A stretch of 64,000 nucleotides of DNA, from positions 1,178,001 to 1,242,000 of the forward strand of contig NZ_JQLI01000001.1 of NCBI RefSeq assembly GCF_000744095.1. Direction: 5' to 3'. Shown here piece by piece: positions 18,859 through 28,056 of this stretch. A program made the position numbers and the translations under genes. The DNA comes from Cupriavidus necator A5-1 (GTDB lineage Bacteria > Pseudomonadota > Gammaproteobacteria > Burkholderiales > Burkholderiaceae). Below the pieces are notes generated by a model. That model had not been told where the DNA came from. It saw only the letters and a list, made by a program, of their open reading frames with translations, and did no database searches. How positions within the stretch are numbered: position 1 is the stretch's first letter; each line of letters begins with the position of its first letter.

Positions 18859-19696
18859 GGTGTTCCCAAACGATGCAGGCAGCAGTTCGCAACCGTGGCG
18901 GAAAAGAAGGACTCGCTACATGTAGCGGGCGTCGCGAAAGCCATACGACTGGGCGCTCGACAGGGTCGATTTTGCCCACCTATGTTCACCGTAGCATATC
19001 CCCGCTTATGAGGGTGCGCGTTGCCCTTGGCACGCGGCGCTGTTCACGCCGAAGTAGCGTTCAAAAAACAAGCAGGTGCGGCGACACGAATCTACCCTTC
19101 TAGCGCGGGGTACAAAGTATCTCGCGCGAGCTCCTACTATTCCAAGTCTATTCGAGGGGGTAGAAGAGCAGTAGCCATAAGGGCCCTGGCCGACGTAGCC
19201 GGGGCCTCTTCTTTTAGTGTAGTGTAAGTACTACATTGCCCCACAGAGGCATCACCTCAAATGTCGTCGCGCGGGGATTGCTAAAGGATTTGCGACTGCC
19301 GGTTCGTCCGTCCCCAGGGCACGATCACCTGGCGGTCGCCCGCGGCAATCAGGGCACGGGCGCGTTCGGTGAGTGCCGAGTGGCTGGCGAAGAAAACCTC
19401 GATCTGCGTGGCGCTTGGCCGGGCCCAGACCGCGGCCGCCAACCGGCGGCGCCGCCGCGGAACGCGCACGGTCAGCGCCCGCCAAGCGTGTCGATGCCGT
19501 GGCGCGCGGCGCCTGCACGACCCCAGGAGCCAATTACTGGGCGATGCCGTCGGCGATCTGCGGGGCTGTGGTGGCGGCAGGCGGCGCAGCGTCTCGATCG
19601 CGTGGCCGGCCGGCCTTGGCCCGCCCGACCCGCTCAGCCGCGGAACAGGACATTGGGAGTTCTTGGCGGCGTGCGGTAGACGGCCCGCGCGCACAA
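18859..19696. other. interval without a supportable gene
   Basis: Many overlapping GC-rich frames occur but none is convincing. A minus-strand stretch around 19300-19420 reads TQIEVFFASHSALTERARAL, which looks protein-like but stays open only briefly. A weak hairpin followed by T-rich sequence is at 19178-19216. Possibly decayed coding DNA. Confidence 0.35.
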
Positions 19697-20038
19697 TCAT
19701 TTATCCGCACCGCTCGATTTTTTTTGCAAGTCCTTGCCGGACTGGTAGAGCGAATCGAAGTACTCGCGCAGCTTACCGATTTCCTGCACGATCTCGAACG
19801 AAAACCCTTGGCGGCCGCCGCGGCGGTCGTCCATCTGAAGGCTGTCAAGGTAGCGCGGGCAGTCGACGAAATCGACCCATTTCGTTGCAATGGTGTTGAC
19901 GATACGTGGGTACTTGCGCCCCAATTCTAGGGGGCGCACTTCTTCCGGCAATTGGGCCAGCCAGCGGATGGCATTGCGGTTGAGCGCATAGTCATCTGGG
20001 CCGGCCGGCTTTCGCTGTGACGAAGGATCGTTTGGCAT
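19697..20038 (-). CDS. conserved-looking hypothetical protein
   Basis: Predicted 113-residue soluble protein, not assigned to a named family. It starts MPNDPSSQRKPAGPDDYALN and continues with a helical middle (LAQLPEEVRPLELGRKYPRI) and a lysine-rich C-terminus. Its composition is natural and its frame is uninterrupted although the surrounding genes are decayed. I recall similar proteins in Cupriavidus/Ralstonia genomes but could not search. Start ATG at 20036-20038. Confidence 0.65.
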   Translation of the reverse strand: MPNDPSSQRKPAGPDDYALNRNAIRWLAQLPEEVRPLELGRKYPRIVNTIATKWVDFVDCPRYLDSLQMDDRRGGRQGFSFEIVQEIGKLREYFDSLYQSGKDLQKKSSGADK

Positions 20039-20423
20039 GGTGTCTCCGGTGCCGGCCTGGAGGCCGGCCTGCATATTGCAGCGTCGCCGACACGACAAAG
20101 TTGCCTACAATGTAGGCTGTTTGCGTTCTGGTGATCCCCCCCGATCCGAGGGATTGACAAATACTGTTGAGATGGATTATTCGCCTATGCTGGATTGGGG
20201 CGCGAAGCCTCGAAGGCATGAATTATCGACCCTAGGTAACTGTTTCCCAAGCGCTCCCCGGATGCAATGGTGTCGGAATATGAATTTGCATTGCCGATGA
20301 ATTGCGCGCAATGACGAAGGGGCGGGCTAGTTAAATCACCTTGCCCACCAGAAGGCATTCATGTTCTATCCATGGTTAATGAAATTATTAAAAAGAATAT
20401 CTGGATAAATAGACGTGATGACG
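20039..20423. other. intergenic, lower GC towards the IS element
   Basis: No gene seen. The last ~90 bases before the IS5 element are AT-rich (attattaaaaagaat), probably pre-insertion intergenic DNA. Confidence 0.4.
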
Positions 20424-20572
20424 CTAGGGAATTGCTGATCAATAGCAGCCGCGCTGGAGGTCGACGGCTGTTTGGCCTCTGATTTTCACCATGCGGAAGA
20501 AGAGAGAGATCTGAGCCCGATTTCGCGCCGCATGCCCCCCATCTCGTGCCCTTTCGGGCTCGATTTGCATGT

Positions 20573-22335
20573 TCAAGACGGATTGCTTCCCTGAAACGCC
20601 AACAACGGCTTTTTGGCGATCACCAGATTTGCGAGACCAAACAGGCTGAACATCTGTGCCGTGTTCTTGGCCAAGCCCTTGTAGCGGGTCTTCTTGTGAC
20701 CAAACAAGTTCTTCACCACGTGAAAGGGATGTTCCACCCGCGCCCGAATCTGGGCCTTCTTGCGCTCCACTGCCTTCGTCAGGTCCTTCCACCGACCTGC
20801 CGGCATCTTTTCAACCTTGCTGCGCTTTGCCGCTACATGCCAGCTTATGTCAGCGCGGATCGTCCCTTGCCCTTGGGCTTGTTTGATCTCATCCCTGCGC
20901 TCCACACCTGTGTAACCCGCATCAAGATGCACTTGGCTTTCCTCGCCATGCAGCAGGTGATGGGTGTGAGCGATATCGCTTTCGTTCGCCGCCGTCGTGT
21001 GCAAGCTGTGCACCAGTCCCGAGTCGGCGTCGGCGCCAACGTGCGCCTTCATCCCAAAATGGTATCTCGTGCCACCCGACGCCTTGGGAATCTCCACCTG
21101 CTTGACCGGTGGCGGGAAATACGACCCCGATGACATCCGGTTCCATAGCTTGTACAGATTCTTCGACAGGTTCTGCTCGAACTCGACGATAGTTTCATCG
21201 TCGATCCCAGCAGCTCCCCGGTTGGCCTTGACCTGCCGGTATGCCTCCCATACCGTGCGCTTCGCAATGTTGTATGGCTTCGCCGACTCCACGCCGCTCA
21301 TCCCCGCAGGTTGACCGCGTTCATCGGCAGGATAACGCCGCCCCTTCGCTCCATCTCCATTACAGAGACTTCCTCACTACTACGGGCGACTCCGTCCCTC
21401 ACTCCAGCATCGGCTTCCTCATGGTTTCTGCCATTTGTCATTTCCCTTCACATCTGAAGCAAGGTTCTCACGTTCCGTACCAAAGCCTGCACTGAGATCA
21501 TGCCGCCTATACACCGGCTGCCACCGGGCCCGTAAACAGGTGCCGTCCCGGTTTGTCCTGAAGCAAGTGGCCAGCCTCAGTTTCGACAGCGTCCTGGGAA
21601 TAACGATGCGTCATCGGACGGTTTGCTTTCGCTCATCTTCTCAGCACGTACCCGCCATCCTCTGCGGATGACTTCGCCCGGTCGCTCACCACCACGCCTT
21701 TTGAACGCAGCAGCACCGGGTGGTTTGGAGCCTGCTCCTGCAAGCCGACTCCGGGAGGCCTTCTCCCATCTTCAGTACAGCATCGCAGACTCAGCCTGCG
21801 TTCGTGACACACGCCACTCGTTTCCCTTCTTCGTCTGGTGCATCTCCGGATCACGCGACTTGCCCTTATTCTTGGTCGAACTCGGTGCCGCGATCAGCGT
21901 GGCATCGACCATCGTGCCCTCTCGCATCAGCAGCCCCCGCTCACTGAGCACGGCCTTGACCTCATCGAACATCGCGGCAGTCAACGCGTGCTTCTCGAGC
22001 AACCGGCGAAACTTGAGCAGCGTGGTCGCATCCGGCGCCGACTCTTGCGACAGATCCACCCCCACGAATTGACGCAGCGCCTGGCTGTCGTAGAGGGCGT
22101 CTTCCACGGCCTCGTCACTGAGACTGAACCACTGTTGCAGACAGTACATCCGCAACATCCTCTCCACGCCAATCGGCTGCCGCCCAACACGGCCGCTCTT
22201 CGGATACAGCGGCTCAATCAACGCGGTCCACCGTGCCCACGGCACGATCCGATCCATCTCCCCGAGAAACTTCTCGCGCCGTGTCACGCGCTTCTTCTTC
22301 GCGAACTCAACATCGGCAAAGCTCGTTTGTTTCAT
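20573..22335 (-). pseudogene. IS5-family transposase interrupted by group II intron DNA
   Basis: The N-terminal half (22335 to 21814) begins MKQTSFADVEFAKKK and ends ...HQTKKGNEW. The C-terminal half (about 21063 to 20573) resumes YHFGMKAHVGADADSGLVHS and ends LLAFQGSNPS. Joined, they give a typical IS5-family transposase with the DAGYTGVE and RARVEHPFHVVKNLFG motifs. The interruption lies exactly at the W-(R)-Y-H-F-G-M-K position, a conserved stretch. Confidence 0.88.
21064..21812 (-). mobile_element. group II intron remnant (5' ribozyme region + start of reverse transcriptase)
   Basis: After the transposase codon TGG plus one base, the minus strand begins GTGTGTCACGAACGC, a GUGYG-type group II intron 5' end. 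About 510 nt later an ORF starts at 21301 with MSGVESAKPYNIAKRTVWEA, followed by ANRGAAGIDDETI and NRMSSGSYFPPPVKQVEIPK. This is the LtrA-like RT N-terminus. After about 79 residues (ASGGTR) the reading passes directly into the transposase 3' half. RT domains 1-7, the maturase domain and ribozyme domains V-VI are missing, so it cannot splice or move. Confidence 0.85.
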
Positions 22336-22423
22336 CCTTGTCTTTGTTTTCCATGCCTTCACCTTCAACGCGCGACGCTTTCCGCCAGATGACCTGTGGC
22401 TGAATTGATCAGCATTTCCCTAG

Positions 22424-22745
22424 AGCACGTCCTGCTAAGCAGCCTCATTGAAGCTTCCGCTTATAGGCTCTGTATCGCGACGATGAGAATAGGCCCACTG
22501 GAAGCGGCATAGGACTCGACCTCATCGAAGACGAAGCACCGTTGCTTGCTGCACGGATCAGTTCCCGGATTCTGTTTGGTACCACTGGCATTGTGGGGAT
22601 GCTGTCGTCCGTCATGCTGTGGCGCCCTGGCGTTATTTTCGAACGGCCGCCTTGTGGTGACCAGGCATCGCAGGTCTGTTTGGTGGACTGCTTGGGGCTG
22701 CCTCGCAGCACTTATTGCCAGGCATAACGGCTCTGGCTTGGGGAA
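22424..22745. other. interval without a supportable gene
   Basis: Short frames on both strands lack recognisable domains. A plus-strand frame (22546-22746) is rich in small hydrophobic residues but has no ribosome-binding site. Confidence 0.35.
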
Positions 22746-22991
22746 ATGACAACATACCTCGTCGGAGCTAGCCTTCGGAAGCTTGGCTGGGACTACGGGC
22801 GCCTTTACGTAGCGATCAAGAGCTATCCGTACTGGTGGCACCACCTTGACTCCACGTGGATCATCGTTACCAACAAGACAGTCGTCCAGGTTCATGACCA
22901 TTTGACCCAATACATCGATGCGAAAGACAGGCTACTGGTTGTGAAACTCGAACGTGAGGCTGCCTGGACAGGCTTCGACGTGAACGGATAA
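22746..22991 (+). CDS. SinR-family (Cas2/VapD-fold-like) small protein
   Basis: Predicted 81-residue protein starting MTTYLVGASLRKLGWDYGRL. It has the family core YPYWWHHLDSTWIIVTNKTV and a C-terminal DAKDRLLVVKLEREAAWTGF. This pattern is that of stand-alone proteins annotated as SinR family, which are small ferredoxin-like proteins thought to share the Cas2/VapD fold. No cas genes, CRISPR repeats or obvious antitoxin gene are adjacent; it is an orphan among mobile-element remains. Role unknown: it may be the toxin-like half of a lost module or a free-standing nuclease-fold protein. Confidence 0.72.
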   Translation: MTTYLVGASLRKLGWDYGRLYVAIKSYPYWWHHLDSTWIIVTNKTVVQVHDHLTQYIDAKDRLLVVKLEREAAWTGFDVNG

Positions 22992-23046
22992 GAGTGGCTC
23001 AAAGAAAACCTATAGTCTGAATGAGAACGAAGCGTGTTTGGGCTGG

Positions 23047-23500
23047 CTAGCGTTCCCCGAGGCGTAGCGCCTGATCCTGTGGGCGACGTCGAATATGAGC
23101 GTAAGCGTAGCCCAACCGACCGCGGCAACTGGTTCCGATATAAGCACGGTCCTGGCGGTGCGCCAAATGCTCGAGAAGCGAAGGCGGCACCGATCTGCCG
23201 CGCCCGTTTGACCTCGTCGCCGTGCAGGTAGATCGAGGTGGTCGAGACGAGACGTGCCTCAGATTGTCACGTACCGCCCCGCGCCCCGCTCCCCACGCCA
23301 GTGCGTACGTCGCATGGGTGTGCAGCATCCATGCGGACTGGCTTGCCGCTGCTTCTCGGCTACCGCCGGACTATCGGCCTGGAGCATATCCGCGACTTGT
23401 GTGAAGGACCGCCGCAGCGCGCCCCCTATGCCGCGTGCCGGTGATGCCGTTTGCCGGTTCCTGACCCAGTCCGCCTTCTTCCGCGCTGCCGCCAGCGGAA
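23047..23500 (-). pseudogene. tyrosine recombinase (phage integrase family), C-terminal remnant
   Basis: Fragments in different frames on the minus strand line up as a tyrosine recombinase C-terminus: ALRRSFTQVADMLQADSPAV, AEKQRQASPH, MLHTHATYALAWG (box II-like region), VRDNLRHVS, then TTSIYLHGDEVKRARQIGAA with the nucleophilic-tyrosine region. At least two frameshifts are needed. The N-terminal part is missing, apparently cut where the IS4 remnant begins near 23505. Confidence 0.68.
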
Positions 23501-23509
23501 ATAATTACT

Positions 23510-24616
23510 CGGGCCATCCGATAGTTTTGGTGGCCATCGGCTTGCCCGCGACTGAGGGGCTTGGTCACGGCACAGGCGGCAATTTGCACGGATTCATGTT
23601 GCACAGCGTGCTGGCGGTAACTCCTGAGGGTCTGCCACTGGGCGTGTTGAGCATGAAGACGTGGGTGCGTGCGCCACAAGACTCGGGCAAGACCAGGCAG
23701 CGCCGGGCGCTGTCCATTCGCGAGAAGGAAAGCGTGAAGTGGCTGGAGGGTCTGGAATGCCTCGAGCCGCTCAAGCCGCAGTGTCCGGACACGCGCCTTG
23801 TTGCCGTCAGCGATCGCGAGGGCGACATGTATGACGTGTTCCTGGCGCAGCGCCCAGCCGGGGTGGACTGGTTGGTGCGGGCCGCCTGGAATCGAGGCGT
23901 GGACCATCCAGAGAAGTATCTGTGGGAGACGGTTGCTGCGGCCACCGTACTGGGGCAGACCGAACTGCAGGTGCCTGCGAGCGTTGGCAGGCAGGCACGT
24001 CGCGCGGCTGGCTGTGCGCTGCGTGCGGGTCCAGCTGCGACCGCCGCGTAGCCGCGGTGCAGAGGGCCTACCCAGGCTCGAAGTGTTTGCCATTCACGCG
24101 CTGGAAATCGAGCCGCCACAAGGGGTATAGCCGCTTGAATGGATGTTGCTCTGTTCGATACCCACCCAAACGCTGGAAGAGGCGCTGGAGCGGCTGAGCT
24201 GGTATGCCCGGCGCTGGACCATTGAAACTTGGCATCGTGTCCTGAAAAGCGGCTGCCAGATTGAAGCCCGGCAGTTCGGCACGCTGGAGCGGTTCCTGCG
24301 TGCCACGGCGCTATTCGCAGTGATCGGCTGGCGCATTATGTGTGCGACCATGCTGGGCCGGCTCGAAGCCGATATTCCTTGCTCAGTGCTATTGCAATCG
24401 CTTGAATGGCGAGCCTTGTACTGCCGCACACACGGCACAACCAAACCGCCGGAAGAGCCGCCCACACTCGGCGATGCGGTCCTTTGGATCGCCAAGCTCG
24501 GTGGCTATCTGGGTCGCAAGAGCGACGATCCTCCAGGAGCCACCGTCCTCTGGCGTGGCTTCCTCGCCCTGCATGAAATCACCGAGATGTATCGGATCTT
24601 CCAGAAGAGCGAGTAA
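23510..24616 (+). pseudogene. IS4-family (Tn5-like) transposase, truncated and frameshifted
   Basis: It lacks the N-terminal ~100 residues. The body runs from HPIVLVAIGLPATEGLGHGT through RRALSIREKESVKWLEGLEC and VAVSDREGDMYDVF to about 23990. After a frameshift it reads LAVRCVRVQLRPPRSRG, and after another, LSWYARRWTIETWHRVLKSG (the Y-(2)-R-(3)-E-(6)-K signature of IS4) to the stop at 24616. It is related to, but clearly distinct from, the intact IS4 gene at 25393. Confidence 0.85.
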
Positions 24617-24716
24617 GCCTCTTGGATTTGTGGGTAAAGCCAAGACTTTGGAGGGATCGCAGTATTCAGTGCGCCGGTAGAATCAGGTTTCGGCGATTTA
24701 ATGCGAGGACTGATCT

Positions 24717-24836
24717 ATGACCATCTTTCTTCTTGGCACCATGTTCGGGGCCATCATCGGCGTTATGGCCATGGCATTCGTGGCCAGGCGCAAATTTTCC
24801 GAAGCGCAAGCAGACGCCAGCAAGGATCAATCATGA
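24717..24836 (+). CDS. 39-residue single-span membrane protein
   Basis: Predicted tiny inner-membrane protein: a hydrophobic span at about residues 3-22 (IFLLGTMFGAIIGVMAMAFV), then RRKF and a polar tail. Its stop codon overlaps the start of the next gene by ATGA, strongly suggesting a translationally coupled pair. Preserved start-stop overlap among decayed DNA supports it being real. Function unknown. Confidence 0.55.
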   Translation: MTIFLLGTMFGAIIGVMAMAFVARRKFSEAQADASKDQS

Positions 24837-25126
24837 GTGAAAAACCGATACGAAGCGCGGCGGACGCCGTCAACGATTTGCTGACAACCGCTCGCGCCAC
24901 CACCGTGGGCGATGCACCGGGCCAGTCAGCCCAAGAGGCGCAACGCTATCAGGAGAAACCGCAGCACCCGCGCTGCGCTGACTGCAAGCACCTCACCTCA
25001 AAGCGATTCGAGCGCACCAGCTACTTCGGCGGCCACTACGTTGACCACAGGAATTTGCGCTGCGGACTCGGTGGCTTCAGGGTCACGAGGACGGCGGTAT
25101 GTGATTGCTTCGAGCGCGCGGGTTGA
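24833..25126 (+). CDS. small cysteine-rich hypothetical protein
   Basis: Predicted 97-residue protein starting MSEKPIRSAADAVNDLLTTA. The C-terminal half has a possible metal site, CADCKH (C-x2-C-x-H), with later cysteines in RCGLG and VCDCFERAG. It is coupled to the membrane microprotein by an ATGA overlap. No family recognised; such short Cys-cluster proteins are common on phages and mobile elements. Confidence 0.58.
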   Translation: MSEKPIRSAADAVNDLLTTARATTVGDAPGQSAQEAQRYQEKPQHPRCADCKHLTSKRFERTSYFGGHYVDHRNLRCGLGGFRVTRTAVCDCFERAG

Positions 25127-25265
25127 TGAGCGCCCTACCCCTCTGGCCGGGCTACATTGGCGTGCGCCCTATCAGCGCCCGAAGTTGTTGCAGTATTCGG
25201 AAAACCGGCACGCTTTCAGAGACTTTTAGTTTAGCAGGCTGTTGAATTTGGCCCCCGAGTAAACG

Positions 25266-26739
25266 CATCTCCTTATACAGAAGTAGTACCGTGTCCGCAG
25301 CGGCGGCATGGAGCATGCGGCCGCGGAAATTTCGAGGTAAGGGGTTGTTAACTTCGCCAGACTCGCGTTTACTCTCGGATTTTCGGGCAGCAATGGGCAA
25401 CGAATCGGGGGCATGGGTGGACGAGGAATTTGAGAGTCTGGATCTTGGTGATCCGCGGCGGGATCGGCGCGCCAAGGAATTGCTCAAACGGTTTGCGGCC
25501 CTGCCTACGGCCAGCATTCCCGGCGCATGCGATGACTGGTCGCAAACCATTGCGGCGTATCGGTTTCTCGGCAATGAGCAGATCGATTGGCGGGACGTGA
25601 TGCGGCCGCATTGGGAACGCACGGCGAACAGAGTCGCGCAGTTTCCGGTGGTGCTGTGTATCGCTGATACGACCGAGCTGAACTTCAATGGTCAGGAAAT
25701 AGAGGGGCTGGGGCCGCTGAGCTACGAAGCCCAGCGAGGCATGTTCTTGCATCCGACCTACGCGGTGACGCCTGACCGTGAACCGCTGGGGGTGATCGAT
25801 GCCTGGATGTGGGCTCGGGAATCAAAGGACGCCGACGGCAACCGCGGCGGGATCAAGGAAAGCGTACGCTGGACTGAAGGGTATGAACGCGTTGCGGAGC
25901 AAGCCGCGCTGTTGCCCCGGACACGGTTGGTGTATGTGACGGACCGCGAGGGTGATATTGCCGAGTTGATGGCGCGCGCCCAGGAACTGGGCCAACCGGC
26001 CGACTGGTTGATCCGCAGCCAACACAACCGCAACCTTGCTGAGGGCGGCAAGTTGTGGGATAGCGTCGACGCCAGCCCGGTACTCGGGGAAATCACGTTT
26101 ATCTTGCCAGGGCGTGCAGGCCAGAAGGCGCGCGAGGTTCAACAGGAGCTACGCGCACAACGTGTGAAGCTACCCGGCCTGGATGGCCCGACTCTCACCT
26201 GTGTAGAGGCCAGGGAGATCGGAGCGCCCGCAGGCGTCAAGCCAGTGGTGTGGCGGCTGTTGACGAACCGAGAAGCACAGGATGCCGATGCGGTCATCGA
26301 GCTGGTTGAATGGTATCGGGCCAGGTGGGAGATCGAGATGTACTTCCATGTCCTGAAGACCGGCTGCAAAGTCGAAGCGCTACAGCTATCGCACATGGAT
26401 CGTGTGGAGCGGGCCTTGGCGTTGTATATGGTGGTGGCGTGGCGCATTGCCCGCCTGATGCGGTTGGGCAGAACTTGCCCGGATCTGGATGCATCCCTGT
26501 TCTTCGATACCGACGAGATTCGGGGGGCATACGTGCTCGCCAAGAAAGCTCGCCCGAAGACACCGATCACACTCAATCAGATGATTCGGTTGGTTGCTTC
26601 CCTGGGTGGGTTCCTTGGGCGCAAGAGCGATGGCGAGCCTGGCGCCAAGACGATCTGGATCGGCATGCAGCGAACCATGGACGCCGCGCTCACCATTCAG
26701 GCACTGCGGGAAGAGTCATGACTTCTGTATAAGGAAATG
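25266..26739 (+). mobile_element. IS4-family (Tn5/IS50-like) insertion sequence
   Basis: The ends are 19-bp inverted repeats CATCTCCTTATACAGAAGT (25266-25284) and CATTTCCTTATACAGAAGT in reverse (26721-26739). They resemble the IS50 outer end in length and pattern (CTTATACA). The nine bases on each side do not match, so no target duplication is visible; a neighbouring deletion or rearrangement may have removed it. Confidence 0.85.
25393..26721 (+). CDS. IS4-family transposase (Tn5-like)
   Basis: Predicted 442-residue DDE transposase. N-terminal Tn5-like domain WVDEEFESLDLGDPRRDRRA and SIPGACDDWSQTIAAYRFL; catalytic residues in LCIADTTELNFNG and VYVTDREGDIAEL; IS4 signature WYRARWEIEMYFHVLKTGCK; C-terminal SLGGFLGRKSDGEPG. 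The stop codon overlaps the right terminal repeat. The family N-terminus favours ATG 25393, although the frame is open from 25291. Confidence 0.92.
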   Translation: MGNESGAWVDEEFESLDLGDPRRDRRAKELLKRFAALPTASIPGACDDWSQTIAAYRFLGNEQIDWRDVMRPHWERTANRVAQFPVVLCIADTTELNFNGQEIEGLGPLSYEAQRGMFLHPTYAVTPDREPLGVIDAWMWARESKDADGNRGGIKESVRWTEGYERVAEQAALLPRTRLVYVTDREGDIAELMARAQELGQPADWLIRSQHNRNLAEGGKLWDSVDASPVLGEITFILPGRAGQKAREVQQELRAQRVKLPGLDGPTLTCVEAREIGAPAGVKPVVWRLLTNREAQDADAVIELVEWYRARWEIEMYFHVLKTGCKVEALQLSHMDRVERALALYMVVAWRIARLMRLGRTCPDLDASLFFDTDEIRGAYVLAKKARPKTPITLNQMIRLVASLGGFLGRKSDGEPGAKTIWIGMQRTMDAALTIQALREES

Positions 26740-26862
26740 CCTCAACGCTTCGCCGCATGCCTCACGACATACTGCGCATGACTCGGGGACAACGTGATTT
26801 GCTAGACCTTCGTTGTTGGAGACTTCCACTCCTTACTCCTTGCCGGTCTCCCGGCGCACTGA

Positions 26863-26881
26863 CAGAATTGCTTTGTTCTAC
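26863..26881. repeat. 19-bp direct repeat, left copy (truncation junction of ISL3)
   Basis: CAGAATTGCTTTGTTCTAC, identical to 27649-27667 and in the same orientation. A terminal repeat of one element would be expected in inverted orientation, so this is not a normal second end. Confidence 0.8.
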
Positions 26882-27572
26882 GCGTCGCTGCCGGCAGCGC
26901 GATGTCGACCGCCTCGGAGTAGGCCCCGGCCCGGTCCCTGGCGACGATCTCGATCGAGGGGTGCGCACGCATCCACGCGGCCACCGCAGTTCCTTCCCTG
27001 CCGGCGAACACTTCGATCGGCTCACGTCGCTCCAGGTCGACGATGATCGTTCCGTACTGGTGACCGCGCGCGATCGCCCAGTCATCGATGCCGACGACTC
27101 GCGGTCGTGGTGTGCGCTTGCGCTCAGGAGCTCTGCGCAACTCCCGCAGCACGGTGTCGGCACTGGTGCGCAAGCCCAGGACGTTAGCAAGCCTGGCTGC
27201 CGCCTCACCACCGAGGGCATGGCCCAGCGCGTGCAACGCCCGAGCCTGCGATTGCGTACGACGTTGATGCCGACCGGCCAGGGCGTGGATGCTCTCGGCA
27301 AACGTATGACGCGGGCAGCCGGCGTTTGCACACTTGAAGCGACGCACCTCAACGGCGAGAACGACCCGCTGGTCGAGCATCGGACGTTCTTCCAGCCTGC
27401 GCACATAGCTGCCGTGGCGTCGGTTACTCCAACGATGGCAGGCAGGACAAGGTGCCGCGCGAACCGTACTGCAGGCTTCGAGAGTGATGGTCTCCCCTCG
27501 CGCGTCGCTGGAGACGAAGCTCTTACCCACACGGGCGAAAATACGATCGATCCCACCGAGAACTTGGCTCAT
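26882..27572 (-). pseudogene. ISL3-family transposase, C-terminally truncated
   Basis: It starts at 27572 with MSQVLGGIDRIFARVGKSFV. It has the N-terminal zinc finger (CPACHRWSNRRHGSY, then FKCANAGCPRHTF), the HTH region and the first catalytic block RVVGIDDWAIARGHQYGTII. It stops matching after RDRAGAYSEAVDI near 26882, so roughly 170 C-terminal residues are gone. The lost end lies exactly at a 19-bp direct repeat of the element's own right terminus. Confidence 0.82.
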
Positions 27573-27648
27573 GGTAACGATCAACGTAAAGCCAGATCGG
27601 CCCGAAATCAAGCCCTCGCCACGGCCGTCACACAAAGTGCGGGAGACC

Positions 27649-27667
27649 CAGAATTGCTTTGTTCTAC
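27649..27667. repeat. 19-bp direct repeat, right copy (ISL3 terminus)
   Basis: Same 19-mer as 26863-26881, lying 77 bp upstream of the transposase start. On the minus strand it begins the element end GGGTAGAACAAAGCAATTCT. It directly abuts the enoyl-CoA hydratase remnant, marking the insertion point. Confidence 0.75.
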
Positions 27668-27928
27668 CCTTGCAGATCGTCAGCAGAATTGACGAACCTG
27701 AGGATCTGATAGATGCCGCCATGGACCTGGCGGGGCGAATTGCGCTGAATGCCCCGGTGCCGATCCGGCTAGCCAAGCGCGCCGTTCAGCAGTATCACCC
27801 AGGGCGGAATCCGGGAGGCACTGGCCCGCGAAACGGCGGCACAGAACGTCTGCTACGACACCGACGATGGCCAGGAAGGTCTGCGCGCGTTTCTGGAGAA
27901 GCGCGAGCCCAATTTCATCGGGCGCTAG
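27668..27928 (+). pseudogene. enoyl-CoA hydratase/isomerase, C-terminal fragment
   Basis: It reads EPEDLIDAAMDLAGRIALNA and PVPIRLAKRAVQQ. After a frameshift near 27805 it reads GIREALARETAAQNVCYDTD, then GLRAFLEKREPNFIGR and stop. This is the last ~85 residues of a crotonase-superfamily enzyme. The N-terminal two thirds, with the oxyanion hole and catalytic residues, is absent; the ISL3 end abuts the break. Confidence 0.8.
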
Positions 27929-28056
27929 TCTCTCCTCCTTCAGATGTCGGTAAGAGAGGCCCAGGGCCGGCAGACAAGCAGCGTCATCGAAGACATCGAG
28001 CGCGCGCAGATACCTGAAATGCACGCATGACACGTGCTGCCCGATCTTTACGCGAT

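Larger units (their letters stand above)
20424..22423 (-). mobile_element. IS5-family element carrying a truncated group II intron
   Basis: The element is bounded by CTAG at 20424-20427 and 22420-22423 (the IS5-type target duplication). The terminal inverted repeats are GGAATTGCTGATCAAT (20428-20443) and GGAAATGCTGATCAAT in reverse (22404-22419), 15 of 16 matching. The ~2.0-kb length is explained by about 0.75 kb of group II intron inserted in the transposase gene. Confidence 0.88.

Noticed and set aside
22746..22991. Cas2-like protein considered as evidence for a CRISPR-Cas system
   Set aside because: No other cas genes or repeat arrays within the window; SinR-family proteins commonly occur alone.
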